A stretch of 64,000 bases of DNA from Ensifer sp. LC163 (lineage in GTDB: Bacteria; Pseudomonadota; Alphaproteobacteria; Rhizobiales; Rhizobiaceae), in assembly GCF_001695855.1 (NCBI RefSeq), contig NZ_MBSS01000010.1:1-64000 (forward strand), written 5' to 3'. The notes beneath the pieces are model-generated. The model did not search any database and had not been told where the DNA came from. It saw only the letters and a program-made list of their open reading frames with translations. The translations under genes were made by a program, and so were the position numbers. Position 1 is the stretch's first letter, and each line of letters starts with the position of its first letter. Shown here piece after piece: positions 32,994 through 42,020 of this stretch.

Positions 32994-33776
32994 CTAGCGA
33001 ATGTCGCTGCCGACCCATTCCATGGCGATCTTCTCGTAGGAGCCGTCTGCCAGCATATCCTCGAGCGCCTTCTGCATTGCAGCCTTCAGTTCCGGGTTGT
33101 TCTTGCGGATGGCGATGCCGATGGCGACGCTGCCGCCTTCGATGTCCGGCGTTTCGAGCCGACGGACCTTCTCACCGGTTTCCTTGACGGCAACCATGAC
33201 AGGAATGTTGTCGACGACGATCGCATCGACGCGGCCGCTCTTCAGTTCCATCATCAACTCGGGCAGGCCCTTATAGGTGCGCACGTCCCAGCCGCCCTGT
33301 TCGCGGGCCCACTTCTCGTGGGTTTCACCGAGCGTCACGCCGAGCGTCTTGCCCTTGAGTTCGTCGAGTTTCTGAACGGCGGAGCCTTCGGCGACGAAGA
33401 CGGCGCGGCCGGCATGATAGTACGGGCCGACGAAATCGACGACCTTCTCGCGCTCCGGCGTGATGGTCATGGAGCCGACGACCGTGTCGTATTTGTTGGC
33501 GAGCAGGCCCGCGATGATGCCGTCCCATGCCGTCGTTACCAGCGTGCCCTTGACGCCGACGCGTTCAGCGATCGCCTGGCCGATCGAGGCGTCGAAGCCG
33601 ACGACCTGGTTCTGTTCGTTGACGAAGTTGAAGGGTGGATATTGCCCGCTCATCGCGATCTTCAGTTCGCCCGCAGACTTCACGGCCTCGAGGTCGTCAG
33701 CGCGCGCCGACACTGCGGAGAAAGTTGCGGCAATGGTAAGCGTTGCGGCCAAAAGGCCGGAGAAAATGGTCTTCAT
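32994..33776 (-). CDS. Periplasmic amino acid-type substrate-binding protein
   Basis: The protein (260 residues from 33776) has a signal peptide (about 1-26, ending ARA-DD) and the SBP family 3 pattern: G-Q-Y-P-P-F-N-F (about 44-51), G-F-D-A-S-I-G-Q-A-I-A (about 60-70) and the GSMTITPEREK-V-D-F segment. It captures a polar amino-acid-like solute. AAGGAA lies 6 bases before the ATG; the 19 codons upstream do not fit a leader. First gene of the operon that runs to the deacetylase. Confidence 0.92.
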   Translation of the reverse strand: MKTIFSGLLAATLTIAATFSAVSARADDLEAVKSAGELKIAMSGQYPPFNFVNEQNQVVGFDASIGQAIAERVGVKGTLVTTAWDGIIAGLLANKYDTVVGSMTITPEREKVVDFVGPYYHAGRAVFVAEGSAVQKLDELKGKTLGVTLGETHEKWAREQGGWDVRTYKGLPELMMELKSGRVDAIVVDNIPVMVAVKETGEKVRRLETPDIEGGSVAIGIAIRKNNPELKAAMQKALEDMLADGSYEKIAMEWVGSDIR

Positions 33777-33917
33777 GAAATGTTCCTTGCTCCTCTGGAC
33801 GAATGCGCCTTCTCGTGCGCTTGGGACGGGCATCGAGGCGCCTTCCGAATTTCATGATTGCCTTTGCATCAGCATTGCGCAAATAGATAATGGGAATAGA
33901 GGGCATAGATTTCAGGA

Positions 33918-34877
33918 ATGGTAACACCCCGATCTGAACGGCTCGTATGGGAGCTCGACTGGAACCTCCTGCGCACCTTCGTGGTGATCGCGGAGGTGAA
34001 AAGCATTACGCGTGCGGCGGAGCGGCTGAACCTGAAGCAACCGAGCGTCAGCAACGCGTTAAAACGGCTGGAGGACCGGGTCGGGCGCCGGCTCGTCGAG
34101 CGCGATGCGACACGCTTCGACCTGACCGAAGTCGGCCAACTTCTCTACGAGCAGGCGGTCGAAGTCTTCGGGACCATATCCCAGCTGCCGCAACTGGTGC
34201 GCGGGGTCAGCGACGATGTGACCGGGCATGTGACGATCGCCGTCGCCAGCCATGTGGTGTCGCCGATCTTCGACCGTGCACTGATGGAGTTCCACCGCAA
34301 CTATCCGCGCGCGACGCTGAACATCTCGGTGGCAGCAAGCGGCGAAGTCACGCGCCAGGTGCGGGAGAAAAGGGCTTCCTTCGGCCTCTGCCTCGTCAGC
34401 GTGCGCGACCCGGCGCTGGATTATCTCCTGGTCTTTCGAGAGTTCTTCGGCTTCTTCTGCGGCCCGCACCACCGGCTGTTCGGGGCGAAGGGTTTGAAAC
34501 TCGGCGACCTCAAGGGCGAAACGTCCGTCTCGTTTCATACCGATCATATCGCCGACGCACTGCGACCCGTTGCGCTTCTGCGCAGCGAAGCCAAGCTTAA
34601 CGCCAATGTCGTTGGCGTCTCCTCCAGCCTTGAAGAGGTTCGCCGCATGATCATAGCGGGCCTCGGCGTCGGTCCTTTGCCGCTGCATGTGGCGCGCCGC
34701 GACGTGGCCGATGGTGTGCTGTGGCGGCTGCCGCCTTATGAAGCACCGCCTGCCATCGACATCTTCATGCTGACAAATCCCGACAAGGCGATGAACCGCG
34801 CCGAAAAGGCGTTGATCACCGGGCTGCAGATGCTGATCGCGGAAACCCCGGTCGAAGAGCGGATCTACCCGGACTGA
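33918..34877 (+). CDS. LysR-family transcriptional regulator
   Basis: The 319-residue protein has an N-terminal helix-turn-helix (about 15-75; SITRAAERLNLKQPSVSNAL) and a LysR ligand-binding domain (about 100-310). It is divergent from the binding protein gene across a 141-bp gap, the usual position for the regulator of such an importer and catabolic operon. An effector related to the imported solute is likely but inferred. Confidence 0.88.
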   Translation: MVTPRSERLVWELDWNLLRTFVVIAEVKSITRAAERLNLKQPSVSNALKRLEDRVGRRLVERDATRFDLTEVGQLLYEQAVEVFGTISQLPQLVRGVSDDVTGHVTIAVASHVVSPIFDRALMEFHRNYPRATLNISVAASGEVTRQVREKRASFGLCLVSVRDPALDYLLVFREFFGFFCGPHHRLFGAKGLKLGDLKGETSVSFHTDHIADALRPVALLRSEAKLNANVVGVSSSLEEVRRMIIAGLGVGPLPLHVARRDVADGVLWRLPPYEAPPAIDIFMLTNPDKAMNRAEKALITGLQMLIAETPVEERIYPD

Positions 34878-34899
34878 CGAACCGTCGGCCAATGACAGA

Positions 34900-35319
34900 T
34901 CACGCTTGAAGCAATGCTTCTGCACGGGCGCGAGCCGTCGGCTCCAAAGCCATTGCCGTGCGCGCCGAAAGGTCGAAGCGAACGGTCACGGTTCGGTTGA
35001 CGGCATGGACAACGTCATCCAGCGTGCCCGACATGATCTGCTCGAAGGTCACCGAGGAACGACCAAGCTTGACGACCCGCGAACGGATGGTGATCAGCGT
35101 GCCGGCCTTCGTCTCGTGCTTGTATTCCACTTCCGACCGCACGTCCGCCCAGCCCTTGACCGGCTCGCTTTGAGCATCGAGCCCGGCAATATGGCCGAGC
35201 AGCTGGAAGCTCGCATCATCGAACATCGCCGCATAGTGGCGGACGTTCATGTGCCCCATCGTGTCGCACATCCACGGATGCGCAACGCCGACATAGGTGG
35301 TCAAAGGCTGGCTTGGCAT
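34900..35319 (-). CDS. Hotdog-fold acyl-CoA thioesterase (4HBT family)
   Basis: The 139-residue protein has the 4-hydroxybenzoyl-CoA thioesterase pattern: V-A-H-P-W-M-C-D-T-M-G-H-M-N-V-R-H-Y (about 11-28), with the D-x-M-G-H-M-N core that contains the usual catalytic aspartate. It should hydrolyse an acyl-CoA thioester. The start at 35319 has GAGG about 6 bases upstream; the longer upstream frame is arginine-rich and not family-like. It converges on the LysR gene with a 22-bp gap. Confidence 0.8.
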   Translation of the reverse strand: MPSQPLTTYVGVAHPWMCDTMGHMNVRHYAAMFDDASFQLLGHIAGLDAQSEPVKGWADVRSEVEYKHETKAGTLITIRSRVVKLGRSSVTFEQIMSGTLDDVVHAVNRTVTVRFDLSARTAMALEPTARARAEALLQA

Positions 35320-35542
35320 CTGCGGACCTCGCTGAAGGATAGTCTGGACGAAACGGCTGAGAGATAGCGGATGACAAAGCCGCCTGTCCATGCCGTGCCC
35401 GCGCCAACTGCTCCTGCGCGCGGCGGACAGGTATGGAAATATCGGTGGGTAAGGGCCGGCCACGCGAACACACCCCCTAGGCGCTCACCTGCGACCTCCC
35501 TAGGCTGCGCTCCCCAGACGAACTGGGAAGTCTGCAAGGAGC

Positions 35543-36118
35543 ATGATCGTGAAAGTATATCTGGCCGGGCCCGAAGTGTTCCTGAGCAATGCCGTGGAGA
35601 TCCAGGCGCGCAAAGCCGAGCTTGCTCGTGCGGCCGGCTTTACGCCGCTCGTGCCCGGCGACCTGGAAATTCCGCCGGCCGAAACCAAGCATGCCCGCGG
35701 CGTCGCCATCTACGGTGTGGATGAAGGCATGATGCTGGCCAGCGACATGATCATCGCCAATCTGACGCCGTTTCGCGGCATCAGCGCCGACGTCGGCACG
35801 GTCTTTGAGGTCGGCTTCATGTGCGGCCGTGGCCGCCATGTCTATGCCTACACCAACACCTCGCGAAGCTATTATGACCGCATCCTCCACGGCCATTACG
35901 GTGGCAAGGCCGCCATGCGCCCGGACGGCCGCATGGCTGGACCGGACGGCCTGAGCATCGAGGATTTCGACATGGCCGATAATCTGATGCTCGATGGCGG
36001 CATTCTGGCGCGGGGCGGAACCTTCGTGAAGCGCGAGGTGGCCGAAGCCGACCGCCTGACCGACCTCGAGGCATTCAAAGAGTGCCTGGCGCTCGCCGCC
36101 AAGCGTCATCTCAGCTGA
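35543..36118 (+). CDS. Nucleoside 2-deoxyribosyltransferase
   Basis: The 191-residue protein has the family signature: K-V-Y-L-A-G-P-E-V-F (about 4-13), the catalytic-region D-M-I-I-A-N-L-T-P-F-R-G (about 68-79) and S-A-D-V-G-T-V-F-E-V-G (about 81-91) with its conserved glutamate. It exchanges the base of 2'-deoxynucleosides through a glutamyl-deoxyribose intermediate, a salvage function. GGAG precedes the ATG. It appears to be a single-gene unit, 15 bp from the convergent pentapeptide gene. Confidence 0.88.
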   Translation: MIVKVYLAGPEVFLSNAVEIQARKAELARAAGFTPLVPGDLEIPPAETKHARGVAIYGVDEGMMLASDMIIANLTPFRGISADVGTVFEVGFMCGRGRHVYAYTNTSRSYYDRILHGHYGGKAAMRPDGRMAGPDGLSIEDFDMADNLMLDGGILARGGTFVKREVAEADRLTDLEAFKECLALAAKRHLS

Positions 36119-36133
36119 GATGATCGCCCTCGC

Positions 36134-36922
36134 TCAGTCGACCGGGCAAGGCCAATTAGCCGGAACGGATAGCCCGGCCGGCAGTTTGGTGGCACTGTCG
36201 CCGCATGTCAGGTTGACCTGCTCTTGCTCGAGCCCGGTCGCGGCAGACAGGTCCACACCTTCGATACGCGTCAGGAACATGAACGCATCGGTGAAGTCGA
36301 TCGGGCCTTCGAAGGTGGAGCCGCTGAATGTGGCGCGCGACAGGTTGGCCATCGGGAAACGTGTGCCCGTCAGAACCGCCTTCTCGAAATTGGCGCGCCC
36401 GAGTTCGGCCTTCTCGAAGTCGGCGCCCGTCAACTTGGCGCCGCTGAAATTCGTCCGCTGCAGCTCGGAACTATTGAAGGAAGCGCCTTCCGCCGAGATG
36501 CCGGCGAAACTGCTTCGGTAGGCCTCGACCTTGGCGAAATTCGCCTTGTCGGCTCTGGCGCCGGCCAATGACGAACGCACCAGTGTCGCCTTTTCCAGGT
36601 TTGCCGCCGTAAGATTGGCGTCCCTCAGATCCGTCAGGGTAAAGTCGGTACTGACGAGATTGCCACCCTCAAGGTCGATGCCGCCGAGCATCAATTGTTT
36701 CTTGTTGCAATCGCTCCAGTCGACGCCCGGCGCCGACGTCCCCTTGCAGTTCGCGGCATAGGCAAAATTCGAGAGGGTGAGCGTCACCAGGAATGCAGAC
36801 AATCCGATGGCCGAACGTTTGCCGCAGGCGCGCACGACGTGTTTGATCCCGACTGTGTCGCCGAACCCACCCTCCCCGGTTGCGACAGATGATCGAATGG
36901 GCTTTGGCTTGGGGATCTGCAT
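36134..36922 (-). CDS. Pentapeptide-repeat protein with signal or anchor segment
   Basis: The 262-residue protein has a hydrophobic segment at about 35-55 followed by AANCKG, suggesting export, then a run of about 20 A(D/N)LXX-type pentapeptides (about 82-210), such as ANLTA, ANLEK, ANFAK, ADFEK and ANFEK. These form a right-handed square beta helix. The N-terminus before the hydrophobic segment is unusually long, and a later start is possible. Function unknown; some family members bind gyrase, but periplasmic ones do not have that role. Confidence 0.82.
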   Translation of the reverse strand: MQIPKPKPIRSSVATGEGGFGDTVGIKHVVRACGKRSAIGLSAFLVTLTLSNFAYAANCKGTSAPGVDWSDCNKKQLMLGGIDLEGGNLVSTDFTLTDLRDANLTAANLEKATLVRSSLAGARADKANFAKVEAYRSSFAGISAEGASFNSSELQRTNFSGAKLTGADFEKAELGRANFEKAVLTGTRFPMANLSRATFSGSTFEGPIDFTDAFMFLTRIEGVDLSAATGLEQEQVNLTCGDSATKLPAGLSVPANWPCPVD

Positions 36923-37351
36923 GGCGCTGCTCCACGGCCCTTAACGTGGACCGGTTCTGTTGCATTTCTCATTTGCGCGCCTTGGCGGCGAAAAATAGCC
37001 GCAGGATGGCGCGTCACGGCTTAAGCGTATGACATTGTTGCTGTTCGCGCAAATGACAGCCGCGCGATATGGCAAACAAGATTCGCGCTGATGACAAGAG
37101 ACTGAAACCTACCTGTCTCGACGGCAACGCGCGCCACGATGGGACATTGGTCACCGGGTGCGCACTCAAGACAATTGCAACCGCGTGTCTGCAACCAGCG
37201 CCCGGTTCTGAAGTCTCCGGGTAAGTTGAACGTCCAGAAGCTCCCAGGGTTTCCGCAACAACGGAAACGGCGCAACTGTTTCTACCGCTCTCCACGCCGA
37301 TGCGGAGGCGGCGAACAAGCTGGCACCGCTACGAGATACAGCAGCTTGCGC

Positions 37352-37387
37352 CAATGTATGAAAACATGCAATATCCATACAATATTG
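37352..37387. promoter_or_regulatory. Probable MocR operator in its own promoter
   Basis: CAATGTATG (37352-37360) and a related inverted copy CATACAATATTG (37376-37387) lie just upstream of the MocR gene. The same CAATGTATG unit is repeated twice at 38835-38867 before the next gene. MocR/PdxR proteins typically bind paired repeats. Confidence 0.55.
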
Positions 37388-37402
37388 ATTTGAGGTGGTG
37401 CC

Positions 37403-38800
37403 ATGACTGCGGACGCATCGGATACAACCTGGCTACCGGCGATCAGGAAGGCAAACGGACCGCTCTATATCGCCATTGCCGACGCCATCGCCGCAGATAT
37501 CGCCGAAGGTCGCCTGTCCGAAGGCACGCGGCTGCCGCCCCAGCGGGCGCTCGCCAGCGCCTTGGGCATCGACTTCACCACGGTGAGCCGGGCCTACAAC
37601 GAGGCCCGGCACCGCGGATTGGTGGAAGGGCGCGTCGGCCAGGGTACTTATGTCAAGGCGCGAAGGATGAAGGGTCTGCAGCCGGCAGCCGATGGCCTTG
37701 TCGACATGAGCATGAATCTGCCGCCGCTTTTCGACGATGCCGCACTGACGAGGCGGTTGTGGGGCGACATCAGCAGCCTGCAGGGCGAACACGGCCTCGA
37801 CCTGCTGATGCGGTATCAGGCGGCAGGCGGCGCACTGCACAATCGCGCAGTCGGCGCGGGCTGGCTGCGACCGCGCCTCGGAGAAATCCCGCCCGAGCGC
37901 GTGCTGATCTGCGCGGGTGCGCAAAGCGCCCTGCTCGCAGCGATCAGCAGCCTTGCAAAGCCCGGCGAGGCGATCGCGTCGGAGGCTATCGCCTATCCCG
38001 GCCTGCGGGCGCTCGCCGCCCATCTCGGCATCGAACTCATCGGTGTTGCCGTCGACAGAAATGGCATGATGCCAGAGCAGTTTGAGGCCGTTTGCAGAAG
38101 CAGAAAATTAAAGGTGCTTTATTGTAATCCCACGCTTCACAACCCGACCACATCGACGCTGTCGCTTGAGCGCCGCACGGCGATCGTCGCCATTGCGCGC
38201 AGCCATGACGTGACGATCATCGAAGATGACGCCTATGGCGCGCTTCCAGTTTCTGCGCCGACGCCATTGGCGGCGCTCGCGCCTGACCTCGTCTACCACA
38301 TCGCAGGTCTCGCCAAGTGCCTGTCGCCGGCGTTGCGGATTGCCTATCTCGTCGTTCCGGATCGCCAGAGCAGCGTCCGGCTCGAAGGCGCGATACGCGC
38401 CACGAGCGGCATGGCGCCCCCCTTCAACGCCGCGGTCGCGACGCGCTGGATCGAGGACGGCACAGCAAGTGAAGTCCTTAGCGCCATCCGCCGCGAAGTG
38501 ACAATCCGGCAGGCGATGGTCAGCCGATTGTTGCCAAAGGACATTGTTCAGACGGACCAGGAAGGCTTCCACCTGTGGCTACACCTGCCGCCGCCGTGGA
38601 CGCGAGGCGATTTTTCCGGCCGGCTGCGGGCATCGGGCATCAGCGTCGTTGCCAGCGATGCCTTCGCGATCGGTCCGGCCCCGGAGGCGGTACGCCTTGG
38701 CCTTGGCGCGGCGCGAACGCACGAGGAATTGCAGCGCAGCCTGATGACGATTGCGGACCTGATCGAGCAATCCCCAGCCGCATCGAGCCTCGTTGTGTGA
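37403..38800 (+). CDS. MocR/PdxR-type regulator (GntR helix fused to aminotransferase fold)
   Basis: The 465-residue protein has an N-terminal GntR winged helix (about 15-85; GRLSEGTRLPPQRALASALG) and a class I aminotransferase-like domain (about 110-455) with the PLP lysine in GLAKCLSPALRIAYL (about 310) and the D-D-A-Y-G-A turn (about 275-280). Such proteins sense PLP with an amine and usually activate or repress vitamin B6 or amino acid genes. The operator-like repeats CAATGTATG occur before this gene and before the following DUF983 gene. Confidence 0.88.
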   Translation: MTADASDTTWLPAIRKANGPLYIAIADAIAADIAEGRLSEGTRLPPQRALASALGIDFTTVSRAYNEARHRGLVEGRVGQGTYVKARRMKGLQPAADGLVDMSMNLPPLFDDAALTRRLWGDISSLQGEHGLDLLMRYQAAGGALHNRAVGAGWLRPRLGEIPPERVLICAGAQSALLAAISSLAKPGEAIASEAIAYPGLRALAAHLGIELIGVAVDRNGMMPEQFEAVCRSRKLKVLYCNPTLHNPTTSTLSLERRTAIVAIARSHDVTIIEDDAYGALPVSAPTPLAALAPDLVYHIAGLAKCLSPALRIAYLVVPDRQSSVRLEGAIRATSGMAPPFNAAVATRWIEDGTASEVLSAIRREVTIRQAMVSRLLPKDIVQTDQEGFHLWLHLPPPWTRGDFSGRLRASGISVVASDAFAIGPAPEAVRLGLGAARTHEELQRSLMTIADLIEQSPAASSLVV

Positions 38801-38834
38801 GCCGTTCCGATTGCTGTCGGCGAAATTGTCGCAG

Positions 38835-38867
38835 CAATGTATGCATACAATAAATTGACAATGTATG
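38835..38867. promoter_or_regulatory. Paired CAATGTATG repeats, second probable MocR operator
   Basis: CAATGTATG occurs as a direct repeat at 38835-38843 and 38859-38867, 24 bp apart, with a TGTATGCATACA palindrome (38838-38849) inside. They lie between the MocR stop and the DUF983 gene. The match to the upstream site at 37352 suggests autoregulation plus control of the downstream gene. Confidence 0.6.
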
Positions 38868-38987
38868 GTTTTGAGCGCTTTAATCCCTGCAGGCCTGAGG
38901 CGGCACGGAACTTCCGTCGACCGCACCCAGGCATATCAGCAGGCGCACAGGCAAAGGCTGCGCCGCAGACGCCTGAAAGGAACGCAT

Positions 38988-39398
38988 ATGTCTTCGGATC
39001 ACGATTGGCCTCCCATTCCCCCGATGCAAACCGGCCTGCGCGGCCGTTGTCCGCGTTGCGGCCAGGGGCATCTGTTCGAAGGTTTCCTCAAGATGCGCAA
39101 GAAGTGCGAGGTCTGCGATCTCGATTACTCCTTTGCCGACCCCGCTGACGGCCCCGCCTTCTTCGTGATTTGCTTCGGCTGCGTGCCGAGCGTACTGCTC
39201 GGCGTATGGCTGGAGGTACAGTACAGCGCGCCGCTTTGGATGCACCTTCTGGTGACCGGTCCGTTCATGTTGTTGACGTGCATTCCACCTCTTCGGCCGC
39301 TGAAGGGATGGCTGGTCTCGAGCCAGTTCTTCTACAAGGCAGAGGAAGGGAAGCTGGTGCGCAGACAGGTCGAACCACCGCTCGCCCCGACCCAATAG
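38988..39398 (+). CDS. DUF983 membrane protein with zinc-ribbon-like N-terminus
   Basis: The 136-residue protein starts MSSDHDWPP at 38988 with GAAAGGA upstream. It has C-P-R-C (about 22-25) and C-x-x-C (about 40-43), a DUF983 hallmark resembling a zinc ribbon, then two membrane segments (about 58-76 and 82-105). The function of the family is unknown. The upstream MocR-type operator and its position behind MocR suggest co-regulation. Confidence 0.8.
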   Translation: MSSDHDWPPIPPMQTGLRGRCPRCGQGHLFEGFLKMRKKCEVCDLDYSFADPADGPAFFVICFGCVPSVLLGVWLEVQYSAPLWMHLLVTGPFMLLTCIPPLRPLKGWLVSSQFFYKAEEGKLVRRQVEPPLAPTQ

Positions 39399-39468
39399 GC
39401 GTCGTTCGCCGGATTGACGTTAAGCATCAGATGGCCCGCCGCAGTGGTCGAGACCAATAACGAATACC

Positions 39469-39499
39469 AACAAGGCGCGGGCAATGCTCGCGCCTTGTT
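39469..39499 (+). terminator. Terminator hairpin after the DUF983 gene
   Basis: AACAAGGCGCG (39469-39479) and CGCGCCTTGTT (39489-39499) form a perfect 11-bp stem with a nine-base loop, ending in TT. It sits 70 bp after the DUF983 stop. Confidence 0.75.
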
Positions 39500-39641
39500 C
39501 GGTTGGTCCTCAAAGAGGCTGCGCGATACCGTCAAAGCCATTAGCTTCTTCACAGCGCTGAGCCTTTGGCCACGGAACGATCGCGTGAGGGCATCTGGCT
39601 GGGCCGTACACCATGCCGGCCCCCGGCCCCTCAATCTCAGA

Positions 39642-40247
39642 TCATTGCACCGCCGCTGTCGGCTCGCCGAGCGAAAGCATCAGGCGGTTTGCCCAGTTGA
39701 AGAAGGCGGCGCCGTGGATGACGTCGGCGATCTCGAGTTCGTCGAGGCCGGCTGCAGAAAGCCGTTCGATATGATCATCGCCGAATGTCGGTGGCGTCGC
39801 GGTCAACGCCACCGAGGCTGCAACGATCGCGTTCCAGCGCTCGCCGAGATCGGCCTCCACCCCCTCATCGAGCAGCTTCTGCACGTCGTCGCCGCGCTTG
39901 GAATGGTGCGAGGCGAAACGCGAATGTACGGACGCGCAGAAAATACAGCCGTTCGACCGCGACGCCGCCGTCGCTGCGAGTTCGCGGTCGGCGCGCGGCA
40001 GGCCGGTGCGCGTGTTGTAGAAGATATCCTTGTCGGTCTTCGTCCGGGCTTCGAGAACCGCGGGATCGCGAACGAGCAAGCGGAAGTAAGGCGATTTGGC
40101 TCGCGACGCCTCGACGAGACCGGCAAGATGCGCCTCCGTCAGCTCGTCCTCTGCAAGCGGCTCAAGCCAGGGTGTCCAGCCGATCTCCGCCTGCGTGAAC
40201 TCGACAGGGCGATTTTCGATCGTGGGCGTGATGATGTGGTCAGTCAT
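39642..40247 (-). CDS. AhpD-like alkylhydroperoxidase-domain protein
   Basis: The 201-residue protein has the AhpD/CMD helical fold with the redox C-x-x-C motif in SNGCIFCASVHSRF (about 100-113), the conserved catalytic set of the family. It should reduce peroxides or carry a proton-relay function. AAGGAG lies before the ATG at 40247. It follows the second CMD-domain gene by 19 bp. From memory this pair recurs in many genomes next to a luciferase-like monooxygenase and a Dpp-type importer. Confidence 0.82.
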   Translation of the reverse strand: MTDHIITPTIENRPVEFTQAEIGWTPWLEPLAEDELTEAHLAGLVEASRAKSPYFRLLVRDPAVLEARTKTDKDIFYNTRTGLPRADRELAATAASRSNGCIFCASVHSRFASHHSKRGDDVQKLLDEGVEADLGERWNAIVAASVALTATPPTFGDDHIERLSAAGLDELEIADVIHGAAFFNWANRLMLSLGEPTAAVQ

Positions 40248-40266
40248 GAAAAACTCCTTCAGAGGC

Positions 40267-40884
40267 TCAGGCGGCCGCACGCCTGTTGGAGGCAGCCAGC
40301 AAACCAAGGCCGGTGATCACCCGGATCTGGAACGCAACGAATGCGACAAGCTGCGACAGCGTCACGATGCCGTTCGTCGTCCAGCCGGCATCAAGGAGCA
40401 CCTGCAACGCTTTCGGGCTCGCGTCACGCAGATGAAAGACAAGCAGATGCGCATGTTCGAGCGCTGCTGCGCGCTTTGCTCCGAGCGCTTCGCGGCCCGC
40501 ATTCGACACCTGATAGATCGGGCCGGATGCATCCTCGACGCTCAAAGGGCCGGCTGGATATTGCCCATAGGGCCCGACGGCCTGCGCTGCGCCGATCTCG
40601 GCCTTCAACACCTCGACCAGCCAGCGGTTTGCTCCGCTTTCCTCCAAGGGACTGACGTAGAGCTCGAAAATATCCGCTTGCCGATGCAGCCCGGCGACGA
40701 AGCTGGCGATTGCCTGGCGTTCGACCAGCGAAACATCGCCGAAATTGTCGGGTTCAAAAAGTGCGAGATAGCTCTTCTGCGCCTGCTCGCGCGTTTCCGG
40801 ACGTTGGGTGCGGATACGATCGAGCGATGAGCCCGGCTTGATGCCGGCGAGCAGGTCGATGATATCGGGTGTTGATGTGGTCAT
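40267..40884 (-). CDS. CMD-domain protein without C-x-x-C
   Basis: The 205-residue protein has the carboxymuconolactone-decarboxylase-like fold (about 25-120, FEPDNFGDVSLVERQAIASF; then a second helical repeat with LLDAGWT-N-G-I-V-T-L-S-Q-L), but the redox cysteine pair of AhpD is absent. It probably works with the AhpD-like partner or binds a cofactor. It belongs to the same operon as the flavin monooxygenase. Confidence 0.75.
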   Translation of the reverse strand: MTTSTPDIIDLLAGIKPGSSLDRIRTQRPETREQAQKSYLALFEPDNFGDVSLVERQAIASFVAGLHRQADIFELYVSPLEESGANRWLVEVLKAEIGAAQAVGPYGQYPAGPLSVEDASGPIYQVSNAGREALGAKRAAALEHAHLLVFHLRDASPKALQVLLDAGWTTNGIVTLSQLVAFVAFQIRVITGLGLLAASNRRAAA

Positions 40885-40944
40885 GGTAAGTCTCCTTCCT
40901 TCAATTGGGTGGCGCTGCAGGCGTCGCTGCTGCGATCGGTGCGG

Positions 40945-42006
40945 TCAGCCGACGGCTCCGATACGGCGCGGTGCGAACTTTTCCTCCCGTGCCCATCCGA
41001 GCGCCGGCGCGACCCTGGTCGCGATCAGCTCGATCGAGCGCAGGATCAGCGGGTGTGGCGGATCGATGGAGTGCACCTGGAATACGAGGTCGGTGACCCG
41101 ATCGAGGGTCGTGTCGGCGCGAAGGCTTTCGATCACGTCGTCGGGCGTGCCGACGTGGACGTCGAAGGCGGCGATCAACTCGGCGAGCGAGTTGCCGGCA
41201 GGTTTGTGACCCGCTGCAATCAGCCGTTCCGCGCCGCGGTGCAAACCGATATCGGCCAGGCGCAGTGCCTCAGCACGGCTGTCAGCCACGAAGAGGCTAC
41301 GGGATCCCAGGATCCGCGGCGTCTGACCTGCCGGCAATCCGGCGAGATAGGCGTCGATGATCGGATTCTGAAGTTCGGCGAGTGGCGCATCCGGGCGTTC
41401 TACGGTCCGGGGCTGGGTGCGGGACAGCATGAGGCCGTCTCCGGCGCGCCCTGCCCTCTCCCCGCCGGCGACCGAGAATGTCGCCTGCCAGATCCGGTCG
41501 AGCAATTGCGGTGCGGTCGGATAAAGCTGGTCTCCACCCGCAAGGCTACGCCCCGCCCAGGCATCGAGAACCACGCGCAGATGTCGCGCAAAAATGTCTC
41601 CGCGCTCGGCACTCTCGAGACCGAAGGCGGTAAAGGACGATGGCGTACCACCGGTACCGAAGCCGATTTCGACACGCCCGCAGGAGAGAAGGTCGAGCAC
41701 CGCCGCATCCTCGGCAACGCGGATCGGATTTTCGAGCGGCAGGGTTATGACGCCTGTGCCGAGCCTGATCCGCGACGTCTGCGCAGCCACATGCGCCAGA
41801 AAGACGAGCGGCGCCGGCAGGCCGCCTTCGTCGGCATGGAAATGATGCTGGGCCACCCAGGCCGTATCAAAGCCGAAGCGCTCGGCGGTGGCGATCTGCT
41901 CGGCCGCATAATGATAGCGCGCGCCGGCAGGCACATCGTCGAGGAGACGCGTGAAGAACCCTAGTCGCTTACGTGGCGTCGTCTTAGTCATTTTTTGTCC
42001 TGTCAT
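40945..42006 (-). CDS. Luciferase-like (LLM-class) flavin monooxygenase
   Basis: The 353-residue protein has the bacterial-luciferase TIM-barrel pattern: G-F-F-T-R-L (about 15-20), A-E-R-F-G-F-D-T-A-W-V-A-Q-H-H-F (about 40-55), I-R-L-G-T-G-V-I-T-L-P (about 79-89), then G-R-V-E-I-G-F-G (about 110-117). It uses FMNH2 and oxygen supplied by a reductase elsewhere. With a Dpp-type importer and two CMD proteins next to it, oxidative cleavage of an imported organosulfur, amine or related compound is plausible. ATGs at 42006 and 41991 are both possible starts. Confidence 0.85.
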   Translation of the reverse strand: MTGQKMTKTTPRKRLGFFTRLLDDVPAGARYHYAAEQIATAERFGFDTAWVAQHHFHADEGGLPAPLVFLAHVAAQTSRIRLGTGVITLPLENPIRVAEDAAVLDLLSCGRVEIGFGTGGTPSSFTAFGLESAERGDIFARHLRVVLDAWAGRSLAGGDQLYPTAPQLLDRIWQATFSVAGGERAGRAGDGLMLSRTQPRTVERPDAPLAELQNPIIDAYLAGLPAGQTPRILGSRSLFVADSRAEALRLADIGLHRGAERLIAAGHKPAGNSLAELIAAFDVHVGTPDDVIESLRADTTLDRVTDLVFQVHSIDPPHPLILRSIELIATRVAPALGWAREEKFAPRRIGAVG

Positions 42007-42020
42007 TCATTCCTGCGCCG

